From Fremontodendron californicum (Eukaryota; Streptophyta; Magnoliopsida; Malvales; Malvaceae): a DNA stretch of 64,000 nt. The notes under the pieces are model-generated. The model was not told where the DNA came from, did no database searches, and was given only the letters and a program-made list of their open reading frames with translations. Positions 24,882 through 34,898 of this stretch are shown here, piece after piece. A program made the translations under genes and the position numbers. The stretch covers positions 14,652,501 through 14,716,500 of the forward strand of contig JAULJL010000018.1 in assembly GCA_030761205.1 (NCBI GenBank), read 5' to 3'. How positions within the stretch are numbered: the stretch's first letter is position 1; every line of letters begins with the position of its first letter.

Positions 24882-25022
24882 ATGTAAATATAATTTTTTT
24901 TTCCGGTTAAATGGCGGATAACGGTACTCCGTGATTATTTAAGTCGGTTCCATCAGCTACCCACAAAACTGATATTGTATATAAATTTCTCTTTCAGTTT
25001 CTCTTTCATTTTTTTTTTCAGG
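24882..25022 (+). other. Spacer with 3' splice acceptor before the virus-like ORF
   Basis: A long pyrimidine run ends in CAG at 25019-25021, and the ATG of the next ORF starts two bases later. This is a good acceptor and suggests expression from a spliced mRNA, as known for env-like ORFs of retroelements. The same arrangement is in element 2 (AG at 61690-61691). Confidence 0.5.
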
Positions 25023-25559
25023 ATGGATGATATTCTCAAAAGATTGCAGAAACGATTCCCTCCTTTTCCTCGAAATATTTTACTGAAGCTTTACCAAGTT
25101 CGATTTGAAAGATTAAGAATGCTTATGCACAAAGGGATTCCTGAAGACATACGTTGGATAATTGAAGCCAAGGTACGTGAAGATGAATATCTTCCTGTTT
25201 TGCATTTACCAGGTACAGGTAGAAGCACTTTTGCAAAGAAGCGACGAGCAAAGCGCATGAGTTCAAATTGCCACAAATGTGCACGATGGACGTGTAACGG
25301 TAAATGTCGTTCTATTGGGATTCCGTCCTCTAATCGAGATGATAAAATTGAATTCATTAAGGATGGACTGAGTAAGGAGAATTTGGGTAATATCCAACTT
25401 TCTCTTGAGACGCATCCTAGTGGAGACGTACAAAGAGAAATTCTTGATTTATGGCCGCAATTTCAAAAGGAATGGCAACATCTTGGGAATCTGATGTTAA
25501 AAGACCCTGTTTGCCAGCTTGTAAGAAAACTGGATGGGAAGCATATCCTCGACTCATAG
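25023..25559 (+). CDS. Virus-like cysteine-cluster basic protein (nucleic-acid-binding protein family candidate), 178 aa
   Basis: An intact ORF with start chosen at the ATG just after the CAG acceptor; the frame is open upstream only through the pyrimidine tract. Residues 1-60 look helical and include a Pro-Glu-Asp-Ile segment. Residues 66-78 form a strongly basic patch (GRSTFAKKRRAKR). A Cys-x2-Cys-x4-Cys-x3-Cys cluster follows (C83, C86, C91, C95), probably zinc binding. Residues 100-178 are acidic to mixed and I do not recognise them. The order helical region, GRST-x-AKKRRAK patch, Cys cluster is that of the nucleic-acid-binding proteins of carlaviruses and relatives. Some of those are known pathogenicity factors or silencing suppressors. 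That kinship is from motif memory and untested. The copy in element 2 differs at about five residues and is also intact. It lies where Athila elements carry env-like ORFs. Confidence 0.7.
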   Translation: MDDILKRLQKRFPPFPRNILLKLYQVRFERLRMLMHKGIPEDIRWIIEAKVREDEYLPVLHLPGTGRSTFAKKRRAKRMSSNCHKCARWTCNGKCRSIGIPSSNRDDKIEFIKDGLSKENLGNIQLSLETHPSGDVQREILDLWPQFQKEWQHLGNLMLKDPVCQLVRKLDGKHILDS

Positions 25560-25921
25560 AAGGCGTTTAAGCCGTTTCTGGACGTAAAACCAGAGGAAGA
25601 TGTGAGCCACAATCACAACTACAATAAATGACTTCTCAGCTTTTGGTTTGATTTGCAATAACTTCATTTCGGTTTAATTTACGTGTTGTTCGATTTGTGT
25701 AATTATTCTCTTTTTTTTTTTGCATTAGTCTTTTACGGTTGATTTTTCTTCTCTTTTTGATTTTCTTCCTGAAATCACGCAAAAATCTTTTGTTAGGTTA
25801 ACATTTTCTTCTGATAGGTCAGATACACTTTCGGCGACATTATTACTCTTGTCTGATTCACTACTCAGTCCTCTATATATTACACCATGTACTCATTCTC
25901 TTTCAGGCACTCAAAAAAAAA
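25560..25921 (+). other. Spacer with 3' splice acceptor before the LOG gene
   Basis: Non-coding, pyrimidine-rich in its second half. It ends in TCTCTTTCAG (AG at 25905-25906), 15 bases before the LOG start codon, again a good acceptor. Conserved in element 2 (AG at 62599-62600). Confidence 0.5.
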
Positions 25922-26568
25922 ATGGAAAGTACTTCGTCCCAGCGCATTAAAAAAATTTGTGTCTTTGGAGGTGCTTATCCAGGGAAAAATAACATATTCG
26001 CTGATAAAGCCATAAGAGTTGGAGTAATACTTGCCCAACAAAAGATCCAGTTGATTTATGGAGGCGGTAGTACGGGTTTAATGGGAGCAGTCGCTACAGC
26101 AGCACAGCCGGAGGAAGTCCAGTTCTAGGAATCGTGCCAAAACTATTCACAGATTTTTGTGGACCTACCGTGGGTAAGGAAATAAAAGTCTGGAGTATCT
26201 CTGAACGGATGACAATCATGTACCATTCTGCCGATGCATTCATTGCTTTACCAAGAGGTCTGGGTACATTGGAAGAAATAGCTTGCGTGGCTTCTTGGTC
26301 ATCTTTGGTCACAAATAAGAAACCCATTGGTTTGCTTAATATTAATGGTTATTTTAGTAATTTGCTTTCATATTTCGATAATGCTGTGGATAATGGATTC
26401 ATGTTTTCATAGGCAAGGAGAACCATAATTTCTGCTACAACAATTGAAGATTTACTCAAAAAGCTCCAAGCTTATGAGTATTTATCTGCTACGGTTGTTT
26501 CGCAAATGCTCGGAAAAAGAAAAAGAGATATGGACGAGCAAGGAGTGGATTGCACTCTGTCTTTGTGA
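25922..26568 (+). pseudogene. LOG-like: LONELY GUY-type cytokinin riboside 5'-monophosphate phosphoribohydrolase, damaged copy in element 1
   Basis: LOG enzymes release active cytokinin base from its nucleotide in one step, in cytosol and nucleus. This copy reads KICVFGGAYPGKN, LIYGGGSTGLMG, DAFIALP and GLGTLEE, then the LOG C-terminal half (GLLNINGYFSNLL and onward). It ends at TGA 26566-26568, about 215 codons, the usual LOG size. Lesions: a one-base deletion near 26105 shifts the frame; TAG at 26410-26412; and the catalytic PGGxGTxxE motif is changed to PRG (codon 26254-26256). Element 2 has none of these three. No introns interrupt the gene, whereas plant LOG genes normally have several, so capture through mRNA is likely. 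It is preceded by a splice acceptor and the virus-like ORF. Very secure family assignment. Confidence 0.92.
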
Positions 26569-26710
26569 CATTATCTAACATTTTGTTTGTTGTGTCTCAG
26601 TTATAATAAGTGGTTAGCAACCTCTGCAGGTAATATCTCCTAAATTCTACCTTTAGTAGGGGGTAAGAGACATATTTTGCTAATTTTTTTTTAAAAAAAA
26701 AAAAATTTGA

Positions 26711-26902
26711 TGTGTTTTAAGCCATTTAGAAGTATTCATTCTGAACAAGGTCTGAGTAAGGGAGACTTGAGACATACCTTGTCAGTTTGATTTCTTCATT
26801 CAAAAAAAAAAAAGTTTGTTGTGTTTTAAGCAATTTAGAAGTATTCATTCTGAACAAGGTCTGAGTAAGGGAGACTTGAGACATACCTTGTCAGTTTGAT
26901 TT
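26711..26902 (+). repeat. 109-bp tandem duplication in the 3' region of element 1
   Basis: The segment from TGTGTTTTAAGC to GTCAGTTTGATTT occurs twice with a 109-base period, separated by an A-run. Element 2 has a single copy, so the duplication arose after the two lineages split or was lost in one. Confidence 0.8.
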
Positions 26903-28627
26903 TAATCTTTTTATGTTTACTTGTTAATTTTTGTTTAGTATTTTAGGATTAATTAGGTTGCATGAGTTTGTTTTGTTTTGAGTCTTAGTTATTCCTATTC
27001 TTATGTTATTAGTTCTTTTCTCTTACACATGATTCTTTTATTTGGGTTAATAAACTTACATTGAGGACAATGTAAGAATTAAGTGTGGGGGGAACGATTT
27101 AGGATTTCTTTTATTTTTGTCTACTATTTTTTTTTATGAGTCTTTATTATTATTACTATTATTATTTTTTTAATGTGTTGTAGTTCCTTTTTAATACAAT
27201 GATGAGATATGAATTGCATAAGTCTAAAACAGATTTATTAGTGAGAAGATTTTCATGAGAATTGAGCTTGATGTCAACCTTTTTATGAGCCAATGTTAAT
27301 ATGATATGTTGATTGAGAAAGAAGCATGTTTAGACTTAATCTGACTTGTATAATCATCCTTGTGAGTTTTTGAGCCTATAATGATTGATGCATTATACAA
27401 ATCAATCTAATTTCTTTCTTGAGTGCTCTTATGATTACATGATTCTCTAGAACTTGCTTTAAACCGTTTGAGACTATATTGATACATGTGACAACATGAA
27501 TATAATAGAGGCATTAGGATTATAACCAGAGCCAAACAGCCATCCATTATTAATGTTCTAAGAGAACATCCCCACTAGTGAGCCAATTTGAGCCTACATT
27601 AAATATGCTATTTTATTGGTAACCACAACTTACACCTAGCCTAAATATACTTATATCCTTACCCTTGTTCTAAAGATGGATTATATATTTTGAGACATAT
27701 TGCAAAAAAACAAGGGATATTTTTAGTTGAAAATTTGGGTTAGAAACAAAAGATAAGTGTGGGGGAGGAGAGAGGCAAAAGTCAAGAGAAAAAGAAAGGG
27801 ATCATTGTCAAATACATTCCCATATTAAAAAAAAAAAAAAAATCTTCTCTTGAACTTCTAGTTAAAGTAAAGAAAAAGATGTTACAAAGTTGGTTAGAAT
27901 GAAGCAAAGGCTCAACATGAATATTTAGCCTATGTTATTATGTGCTTTATAAGAGTTTTGAGAAGTTTTATTCGTATGATCTTATTATGTCTCTAAACTC
28001 TATGAACTCTTTGGAACCTTTGTGATATCTTTATCCTTTTGTTCTTTAACCACATTATAACCCTTTGGCCCCATTACAACCTTGAAAAAAGACCTCTTGA
28101 TTTATGAAGTTGTATGATCTAAATAGTGGAGAATAGGTGGACAAGCAAGCATATGGTAGAACTGTTTTCATGAGATTGATTGAGTGTAAACACTTTACCA
28201 CTACTTTAAAGAGTGAAAATCATGAGAGTATAGTGAGAAGTTGAGATTAAGTTGAATATGCACTATTTTGATTGAAATATGTTATGCTTAACTCATTTAT
28301 TTACATTCAAGCATGAATTTTTGTGAAATTCTTTGAGCTATTGATTAGTTTATAAGACTTGTTCAAAGATTGTCTCTAATTTATATTGAAAGGGTTAGGA
28401 GTAAATATTTTTAGTGTATGTAGTTTACTTATATTTTAGTTTTTCAATGTTTGTGGGTATCGTTCTAGCAAACCCTCACGAGACTAAACTCGTCCACTAG
28501 GGACACCTAGGGGTTTAAAGGCTTGTGTCACATGCTAAGTGCCACCGTGATTTCCAACGAAAATGGATTAGATTAGATTTTCTTATTTTATTTTTATTGA
28601 GTCGTTGCTAGGGACTAGCAACAATCT

Positions 28628-28640
28628 AAGTGTGGGGGTG
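28628..28640 (+). promoter_or_regulatory. Polypurine tract of Athila-like element 1
   Basis: AAGTGTGGGGGTG immediately before the 3' LTR terminus TGATAACTCG. The AAGTGTGGGGG core is the form typical of Athila elements. Confidence 0.75.
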
Positions 28641-30149
28641 TGATAACTCGTATAATTATATAGTTTTTAGTTATGTTTTATTATTATTTTGTGTCAAATA
28701 CGAGTTATTATTGCTTAGTCTACTTGTGTTTATGATCTTTTATATTTTTATGTAATTTGGTGTTTTTCATGAGTTTCTTTGAGTGATTTCAGATTACTAG
28801 GTTAAATCAAGAATTAAGGGCAAATCCAATTCAGTTCCAGTTCCGACACCTTTTGCCATATCAGCTATATCTGGAGTTTCACCGAAGCATTAAGGCTGAA
28901 ATTTTGACAGTGCAAAGTTAAGAGGCATATCTATCTTTTTCATGTTTTACACTTCTTGAAACGGAGTCGTTTTCCCTACCGAAATCAACCATCAAGTTGA
29001 CTGATGTGTAATGACGTCTGTTCTGCACCGTTTTGGTATTTTGACCATATCTTCCGATCCACATGAGAAAAGGATCTGATTCTAACGGCTATGGATCAGT
29101 AACTGATAGGGGCATATTTTTCTAGAAGACCATTTGATCAGATCGAGCCTCCAACATTGACAAAATCGACCATCAAGCTGGCTGATCAGAATTGTCATAC
29201 AACATGACGAAAATTGTTAGAAAAATGCACCCACCTATTATACCTACCTTTGAAATTTATAAAGCTTGTCTCTTGTCATTTAGCTCTCCAAAATTTGTAT
29301 AAATAGAGGGCCTTGGATGAGTATTAGGAAACATGATACATTGGTAGGATATTAGCCATTGTAATAAAATTCTCTAAGTTTTCTTCTTCTTTCCTTTCTC
29401 TAGTTTTCTTTTTTTATTTACTTATGCTTCTTACATTTCTTTTCATTTTATTCATATCTAGTATGTGTTGCTAATTATATTGTTGAGGTGATGAGGTGAA
29501 GCTCTTGGTAAATGCTAAGGTTAGTCTCTTAAACATGAGCTAAAATGAATCATCATTTATAAACACTAGTATAAATAATATTTTCTTTTGGTTTAAAATC
29601 ATACTTACAAAGTAGGGATCTTGATTCATTATTGACAAGGAAAATGGCACAGTAAATGCTTGGTTTCATAACCTTGATTTGTTGTAGACATATACCTTGG
29701 CATAAGGAATGCTTGGACTCTTTTTATGAGTTTTGAGGACACCAAATGAACATAATATCATATGCTATGGACGTTGGACAATTTGGACTGAATTGCTAAA
29801 CCTTCCGATTGGAACCTCCTTTATGTGTGGATTTCAATTGTGTAATAAAACAAGATTAATCTTAGCATAACACCAAGAGTGGATTCTCTAACCTCAACAT
29901 CTTTTCTTATTGTCTTTTATATCTTGTTTAATTTCTTTTATTTTATTTTGTTTATTTTGTTCTCTAATATCTTGTTTATCTTGTTTTGTTGTTGATTCCC
30001 TAATATCTTGTTTACTTTATTTTTCTTATATATTTATAAACTTATACTTACTAATACGCTTCCCTGTGGTTCGACCTCGGACACCTGAGAATATATTACT
30101 TGAACATAACCTGCACTTGGGTTTACAACTCTTAATTGAGTTCCCATCA
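28641..30149 (+). repeat. 3' LTR of Athila-like element 1
   Basis: 1509 bp, same ends as the 5' LTR and ten differences by eye, eight of them between about 28850 and 29130. TATA box at 29298-29305. Confidence 0.9.
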
Positions 30150-33100
30150 AGCTACTATTTTGTTTCTTTAAAAGAAAAAAAAAAAAAAAACAACAAGTTT
30201 TCATCAAAAATTCATCATGGCCAAATGAGTTGTTGTTTTGGCAAATGATTTTGTGTTTGATTTTTATTCATGAGCTTGATTTGTGGTAGGTTAGCTTATT
30301 TGTGTTAGATTAGCTTGATTTGTGGTAGGTTAGCTTGATTGTGGTAGTTTTATAATATACCATGTTATGTGTTTGTGACAATACCATGCTAGATTCATGT
30401 TGTTCCATTCGGCCATGATGGATTTTTTGAGCATGTTTGTATTTTTATCATGTTTGCTTGTTTAATATGTTTCCATTGATCTTCATGCATATATACCATG
30501 CTATACTCATATTGTTTAACTCGGCCATGATGAATTTTTGTGCATATTTGCATTATTTAGTTTATTGCTTCCATGTGTTTGTGTTATTGTATAGCTAAGG
30601 TTATACTATGTGATTTGGGGGCTATTCGGTCAACATGATTTTGTTTTGTGTGTGCATGATCATTTTATCTAGTTGATAGGTTTGCATTTCATGCCATAAC
30701 ATTGTGTATTTTGATTTGGTTTGCCATGTGTTTGTGTTATTGACTAAATAGGATGGCATTAGTCTATTTTAATGGCCATTCGGCCTCTTCATGTAGTTCT
30801 TGCATTGTGTGTGCATTTGCAGGTACCATTGCTTTGTATTAACATGAAATGAAATTGTGTATTAGTTTCTGTTTGTTCATGCATTAGTTTTAGGTTTATT
30901 AGTCACTATATGTTCATGACATTTTCATACACTTTCATGAGATTTAAGGTCTAGAATCATATTGATATTGCCATGCATATTCCCATGCATATAAGGTCTA
31001 GAATCATATTGATATTACCATGCATTTGCAATGCTATTTAGGTCTTAGGTCACTTTGTATTGCCATGCATCTCATGTCACTTCAGGTCTAAGTCTCATTT
31101 GCATTATCATGCATCTCATGCATGCTTAGGTTAGGATTGCATTTATTGCCATGCAAACTCATGCTAGGCATTAGGTTATTTTGTATTGCCATGCAATTTC
31201 TCACATCATTTAGGTTTTAAATCATGCATTTCATGCATTCAATTTGTTGTATCATCATGCATCTCATGTCATGCCACATGATTTATGACTTAGGCCAATC
31301 AATGGCTCAAAGTCATGCTCACTTGAGCTTACTTGTGGAAAATAAAAGGGTTATCAAATTGATTATTCTACCTTTGTGATTTTTTTACTTAGCCAATTTT
31401 TGTCTAACTTTTTAAAAGTGTTAGCTACTGTTTTTGGGTCTTTAGGAGAGTCTCCAACATTTTTACTTTGATTTTTAAATGATTTTATCAAAGGCAAAAA
31501 AAACAGTGTTTTGGCAAAGCAGTTTTTCACCAAGTACTCGTACTTTTTCGATTTTTCTGGGCAGTCATCTTTAATCAAAAAATTAGGCCAATTTTTTCTC
31601 GTCTATTTTTACATGTTCTGAGTCTCCAATATGTTTTTTATATTTTTTTGAGTTTTTAAAAATAGGTTAAAAAATCGTGTGTTAAAACTGGACAGTAGAG
31701 GTCGATTTGAATTCAAAAGAAAAACAATTGTTGAATTTGGTTAAGGCATTTAGAGGGGTTGCTACTGTCTTAGGATAGTTTCTAAGCCTTTTTAAACTTT
31801 AAAAATGATTTTATAAACCTCGGGTTAAGGGTGGTCAAGTCCGGGATTTTAAACTTAGGAAATTAGAGCCATTTTAAAAGGGTTTGGCTAGGGTTTTATT
31901 TTTAATCCAAGATTTTCAAAAAAAAAAAAAAAAAAATTCAAACAATCACAAAGTATTTTGATTTTAGAAAATTTAATTTGATATATTTTCCTAAGGTAGC
32001 CGGATATCTTTTTAGATGTACTCCTTAATTAAAGGAAAAAATGCATTTCCATGCATTGCATTTTCCATGTTCATGCATACTATATAATATGTGATTTTTG
32101 ATAATTTCCATAATATTGTTATCATTTTGATTTATTTTATGGTGTTATGTTTTTTTTGTTATATGTTTTTGAATATTATATGTTATTCTATGCTTTTTAT
32201 TTAATTATTCATTTTTGTCATATTATTTAGCATATACTATATTCATGCATTATTATTTCTATTTTCATGCATATTACATGATAATATTATTTTATGTTTC
32301 ATGTCATTTCATGTCATTTAGATTATATTATTTAGAATATGCCATGTCATTTAAAATATGCCATATCATTTATATTTGCCATGTCATTTAAATCATATCA
32401 TTTCATTTAGAATATATCATGCTACCTAGGTTATTTTATTTCATTTAGAATATATCATGTTACTTAGGATATTTTATTTCATCTAGAATATATCATGTTA
32501 CTTAGGATAGTTCATTTCATTTAGAATATGCTATGCCATCTAAATTATATCATCTCATTTAGGTTGCATTACAGTATCTAGACTTTATTATATCATCTTT
32601 ACTATGTCACACATATTCACGTTCATATTTTTTAAAATGTTTTGAGAAAGATAATGATTTTCAATAAAAGTAAAGATATTCCCGAGTTAAAATAATTCAT
32701 GAGCTCTCTACCGGGTTTGCTGGAGGGGATATCATCAATTATCATTAATAAAGGAATATCTTTCTTTCAAAAACCGAGAATGATTCGGAAAGTTTTTCCA
32801 AATAAATAAAAATTTCTATATTTTGACGATTTTGTCGGGGAATATAGGAAAAATTTTGAATTAATAAATTTTGGGTCATTTTCGATTAAAAATGGAATTA
32901 TTTTTCTTAAAATTGGGAATTAATTTGAAATACCAAGTTTAAAACCGACTTTTTACCGAGACTTGAGATAACACACGATTAATAAGGTACTGTTTTATAC
33001 GGGCGTTGTGGTGATGCTAATTCTTCCCCGCACGTAACCGAGTCTCGAACCCGATTCTTCAATTTTTTGGTTTAAAACGCAGACTTGAAATTGGTTTTTA

Positions 33101-33329
33101 AAATGTTTTAATTAATTTTAAAATGTTTTACAAAATCAGTTTTAATAGGTGGCCAATCACACCTAGCCAAAAAAGATTGGTGGCGACTCCATGTCTTTTT
33201 CCGAGGTTGTTTTCAAACCCTCATTTTATTTCAAGAGGAATTAAGTAAACTTTTCCTCTGTTTTTCCAATGTCACGTTTAACGAATACAAAGTCTCGCGA
33301 TGAGACTTGTTATTTTTTAGGTTGCGACA
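30150..33329 (+). mobile_element. Ogre-like 5' LTR (C), second part
   Basis: Continuation of the LTR interrupted at 20466. AGCTA at 30150-30154 is the right target-site duplicate. The tail matches LTRs A, B, D and E. A CATTTAGAATAT-rich array lies at about 32290-32590. The LTR ends TTTTTTAGGTTGCGACA, the same end as solo LTR D. Confidence 0.8.
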
Positions 33330-34898
33330 GCTTGGTGACTCCATTGGGGACTTTTAGAGAGTCAGGCCTAGAATTAGTCATGTGTTATCAAAGTCTCGGT
33401 TTTTTTGGTTTTTATTCGGTATTTAATTTTAATTACCATATTTTTCAATAATAAAGAGAATTTTGAAAATAATACAATGTTTTTAAATATGTTCATATTC
33501 ATATTCATGTGCATGCATTTTATTATTGTTCTCTAGTTATTTATTGTTGTATATTACAATTGCTTGTTGGTTAATGCGTTCACTATTCTTGAATGTTCTC
33601 TTAATAAATTGCTGGGGCATTTAGAATAAGGATTGCAGAATAGGTGGTGAAAGGTTTGTTTTGTTCCTCCACACACATTGCACATGCATTTGCATAACAT
33701 GAACTCTCTACCCGGGTTTCGTCCTTTTAAGTAGGAGTAAAGTAACTAATCCTTCGTGATGATCCTCTGTATGGGCTAGTGAAACACTTCCGGAGTATAA
33801 AGTACCTAAAGCCTTCGTGATGATCCTCCGTATGGGCTTAGGAAAATATACTCTAACAAATTGAACCCGCTTTTATCGGGGTGCCTTACTAGCCTTCACA
33901 GGCGACAGTGAGGAACAATTCGGGGCCTTTTAGAACTTCGTTTACCCACATATAGTGAACCATAGAGCCAACCTAGGCGAAGCCATGCCGGATTTCCGTT
34001 AGATGCACCGAAGTTGGGAATACTTGGAGGAATGCTTCTGATCTTTTACCATGTACCTATTTCACACTCTGAATATATGTTGTAGATAGGGCAGCGATGA
34101 ACGTACATCGCCCGTAATAAATGTGATAATCCGCCCCAAAGGAATCATGATGCCTAAGTGAGTCGATACTATCGGGGCAAGTGTTCATAAACTTTTAAAA
34201 TTGAAAATAACAAAACATTATTTTTCAAATAATTTTGCATTTTGCACATTTCATGCATGTGTGAATAGAGCATGTACATTCATGGTTGTATTTTTTATCT
34301 CATTTTTTGCAACAAATTGTTGGTAATAATCTCATTTGATGATTTCATAAACCGATAGTGTTACATGAACATTAGTATATTGTACCATAGTAGGATCCAC
34401 TACCTCGAAATTCTTTTGAAAACAATATGTTTGGTTTTTCATAGAGAAAACATGTTTCAAAAAAATCATAGATTAAATAATGAGATTTTTGAATAATAAA
34501 GACTTAGGTCCCACCAAGTTCGTGTAATTAGTGGTTAATTTATTTGTATCATTTTGACATCATGTTACAGTCCTAACATGCATGGTTATTCATTGTAGAA
34601 TACATTTGTGATATACATGGTCATTCTTTGTACCTACCTCTGTGTTAATTCATTTATTCTTTGCATGTATCATTCTGACATCATGTTACAGTCATAGCAT
34701 GCATAGTCATTCATTGTAGAATACGTTTATGACATGCATGGTCATTATTTATATGTACCTGTGCATCAATTTATTCAATTTTTTAAAATGCATCATGTTG
34801 GCATTAGATTGCATCCATGGCATACATAGTCATCATAATTTCTCTGTATATGTTCATGCATTAATCATCAGTATATTCATGCACATAAGAATAGAGCA
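33330..34898 (+). mobile_element. Primer-binding site, leader and tandem repeats of Ogre-like element C
   Basis: TGGTGACTCCATTGGGGAC at 33333-33351 follows the LTR end. It corresponds to the primer-binding site of Ogre elements (tRNA-Arg in the described members). The leader shares GAGAGTCAGGCCTAGAA and a conserved block at about 33700-34180 with element E. From about 34560 to 34898 two to three imperfect copies of a roughly 120-130 bp unit occur, marked by CATGCATGGTTATTCATTGTAG and GACATCATGTTACAGTC. No coding sequence seen. Cut at 34898 by the Tekay-like element. Confidence 0.75.
34894..34898 (+). repeat. Target-site duplication, left, of Tekay-like element
   Basis: GAGCA, repeated exactly at 42045-42049 after the right end of the element. 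Confidence 0.85.

Larger units (their letters stand above)
26569..28640 (+). other. 3' non-coding region of Athila-like element 1
   Basis: AT-rich with no recognisable coding sequence. It contains a tandem duplication (26711-26902) and three AAGTGTGGGGG purine tracts, at about 27078, 27753 and 28628. Only the last adjoins the 3' LTR. Confidence 0.6.
20467..30149 (+). mobile_element. Athila-like non-autonomous retrotransposon 1 (complete, 9683 bp) carrying virus-like and LOG genes
   Basis: Two LTRs of exactly 1509 bp (20467-21975 and 28641-30149) enclose a primer-binding site, gag-protease with a deleted polymerase, two extra ORFs and a polypurine tract. I count ten differences between the LTRs by eye (about 0.7 percent), so the insertion is recent. 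It lies inside Ogre-like LTR C. The primer-binding site, the Gag and protease type, the AAGTGTGGGGG tracts and the place of the extra ORFs all fit the Athila lineage. The missing reverse transcriptase means it must have moved with enzymes supplied in trans. A second copy with the same layout starts at 57088. Confidence 0.88.

Noticed and set aside
24975..25022. Longer N-terminus for the virus-like protein starting at 24975
   Set aside because: It would translate the pyrimidine tract of the splice acceptor (Phe/Ser only). Element 2 supports the ATG after the CAG.
25922..26568. Ordinary host LOG gene into which a transposon had landed nearby
   Set aside because: The gene lies between matched LTRs, recurs at the same position in a second element, has no introns, and follows an element-specific splice acceptor.
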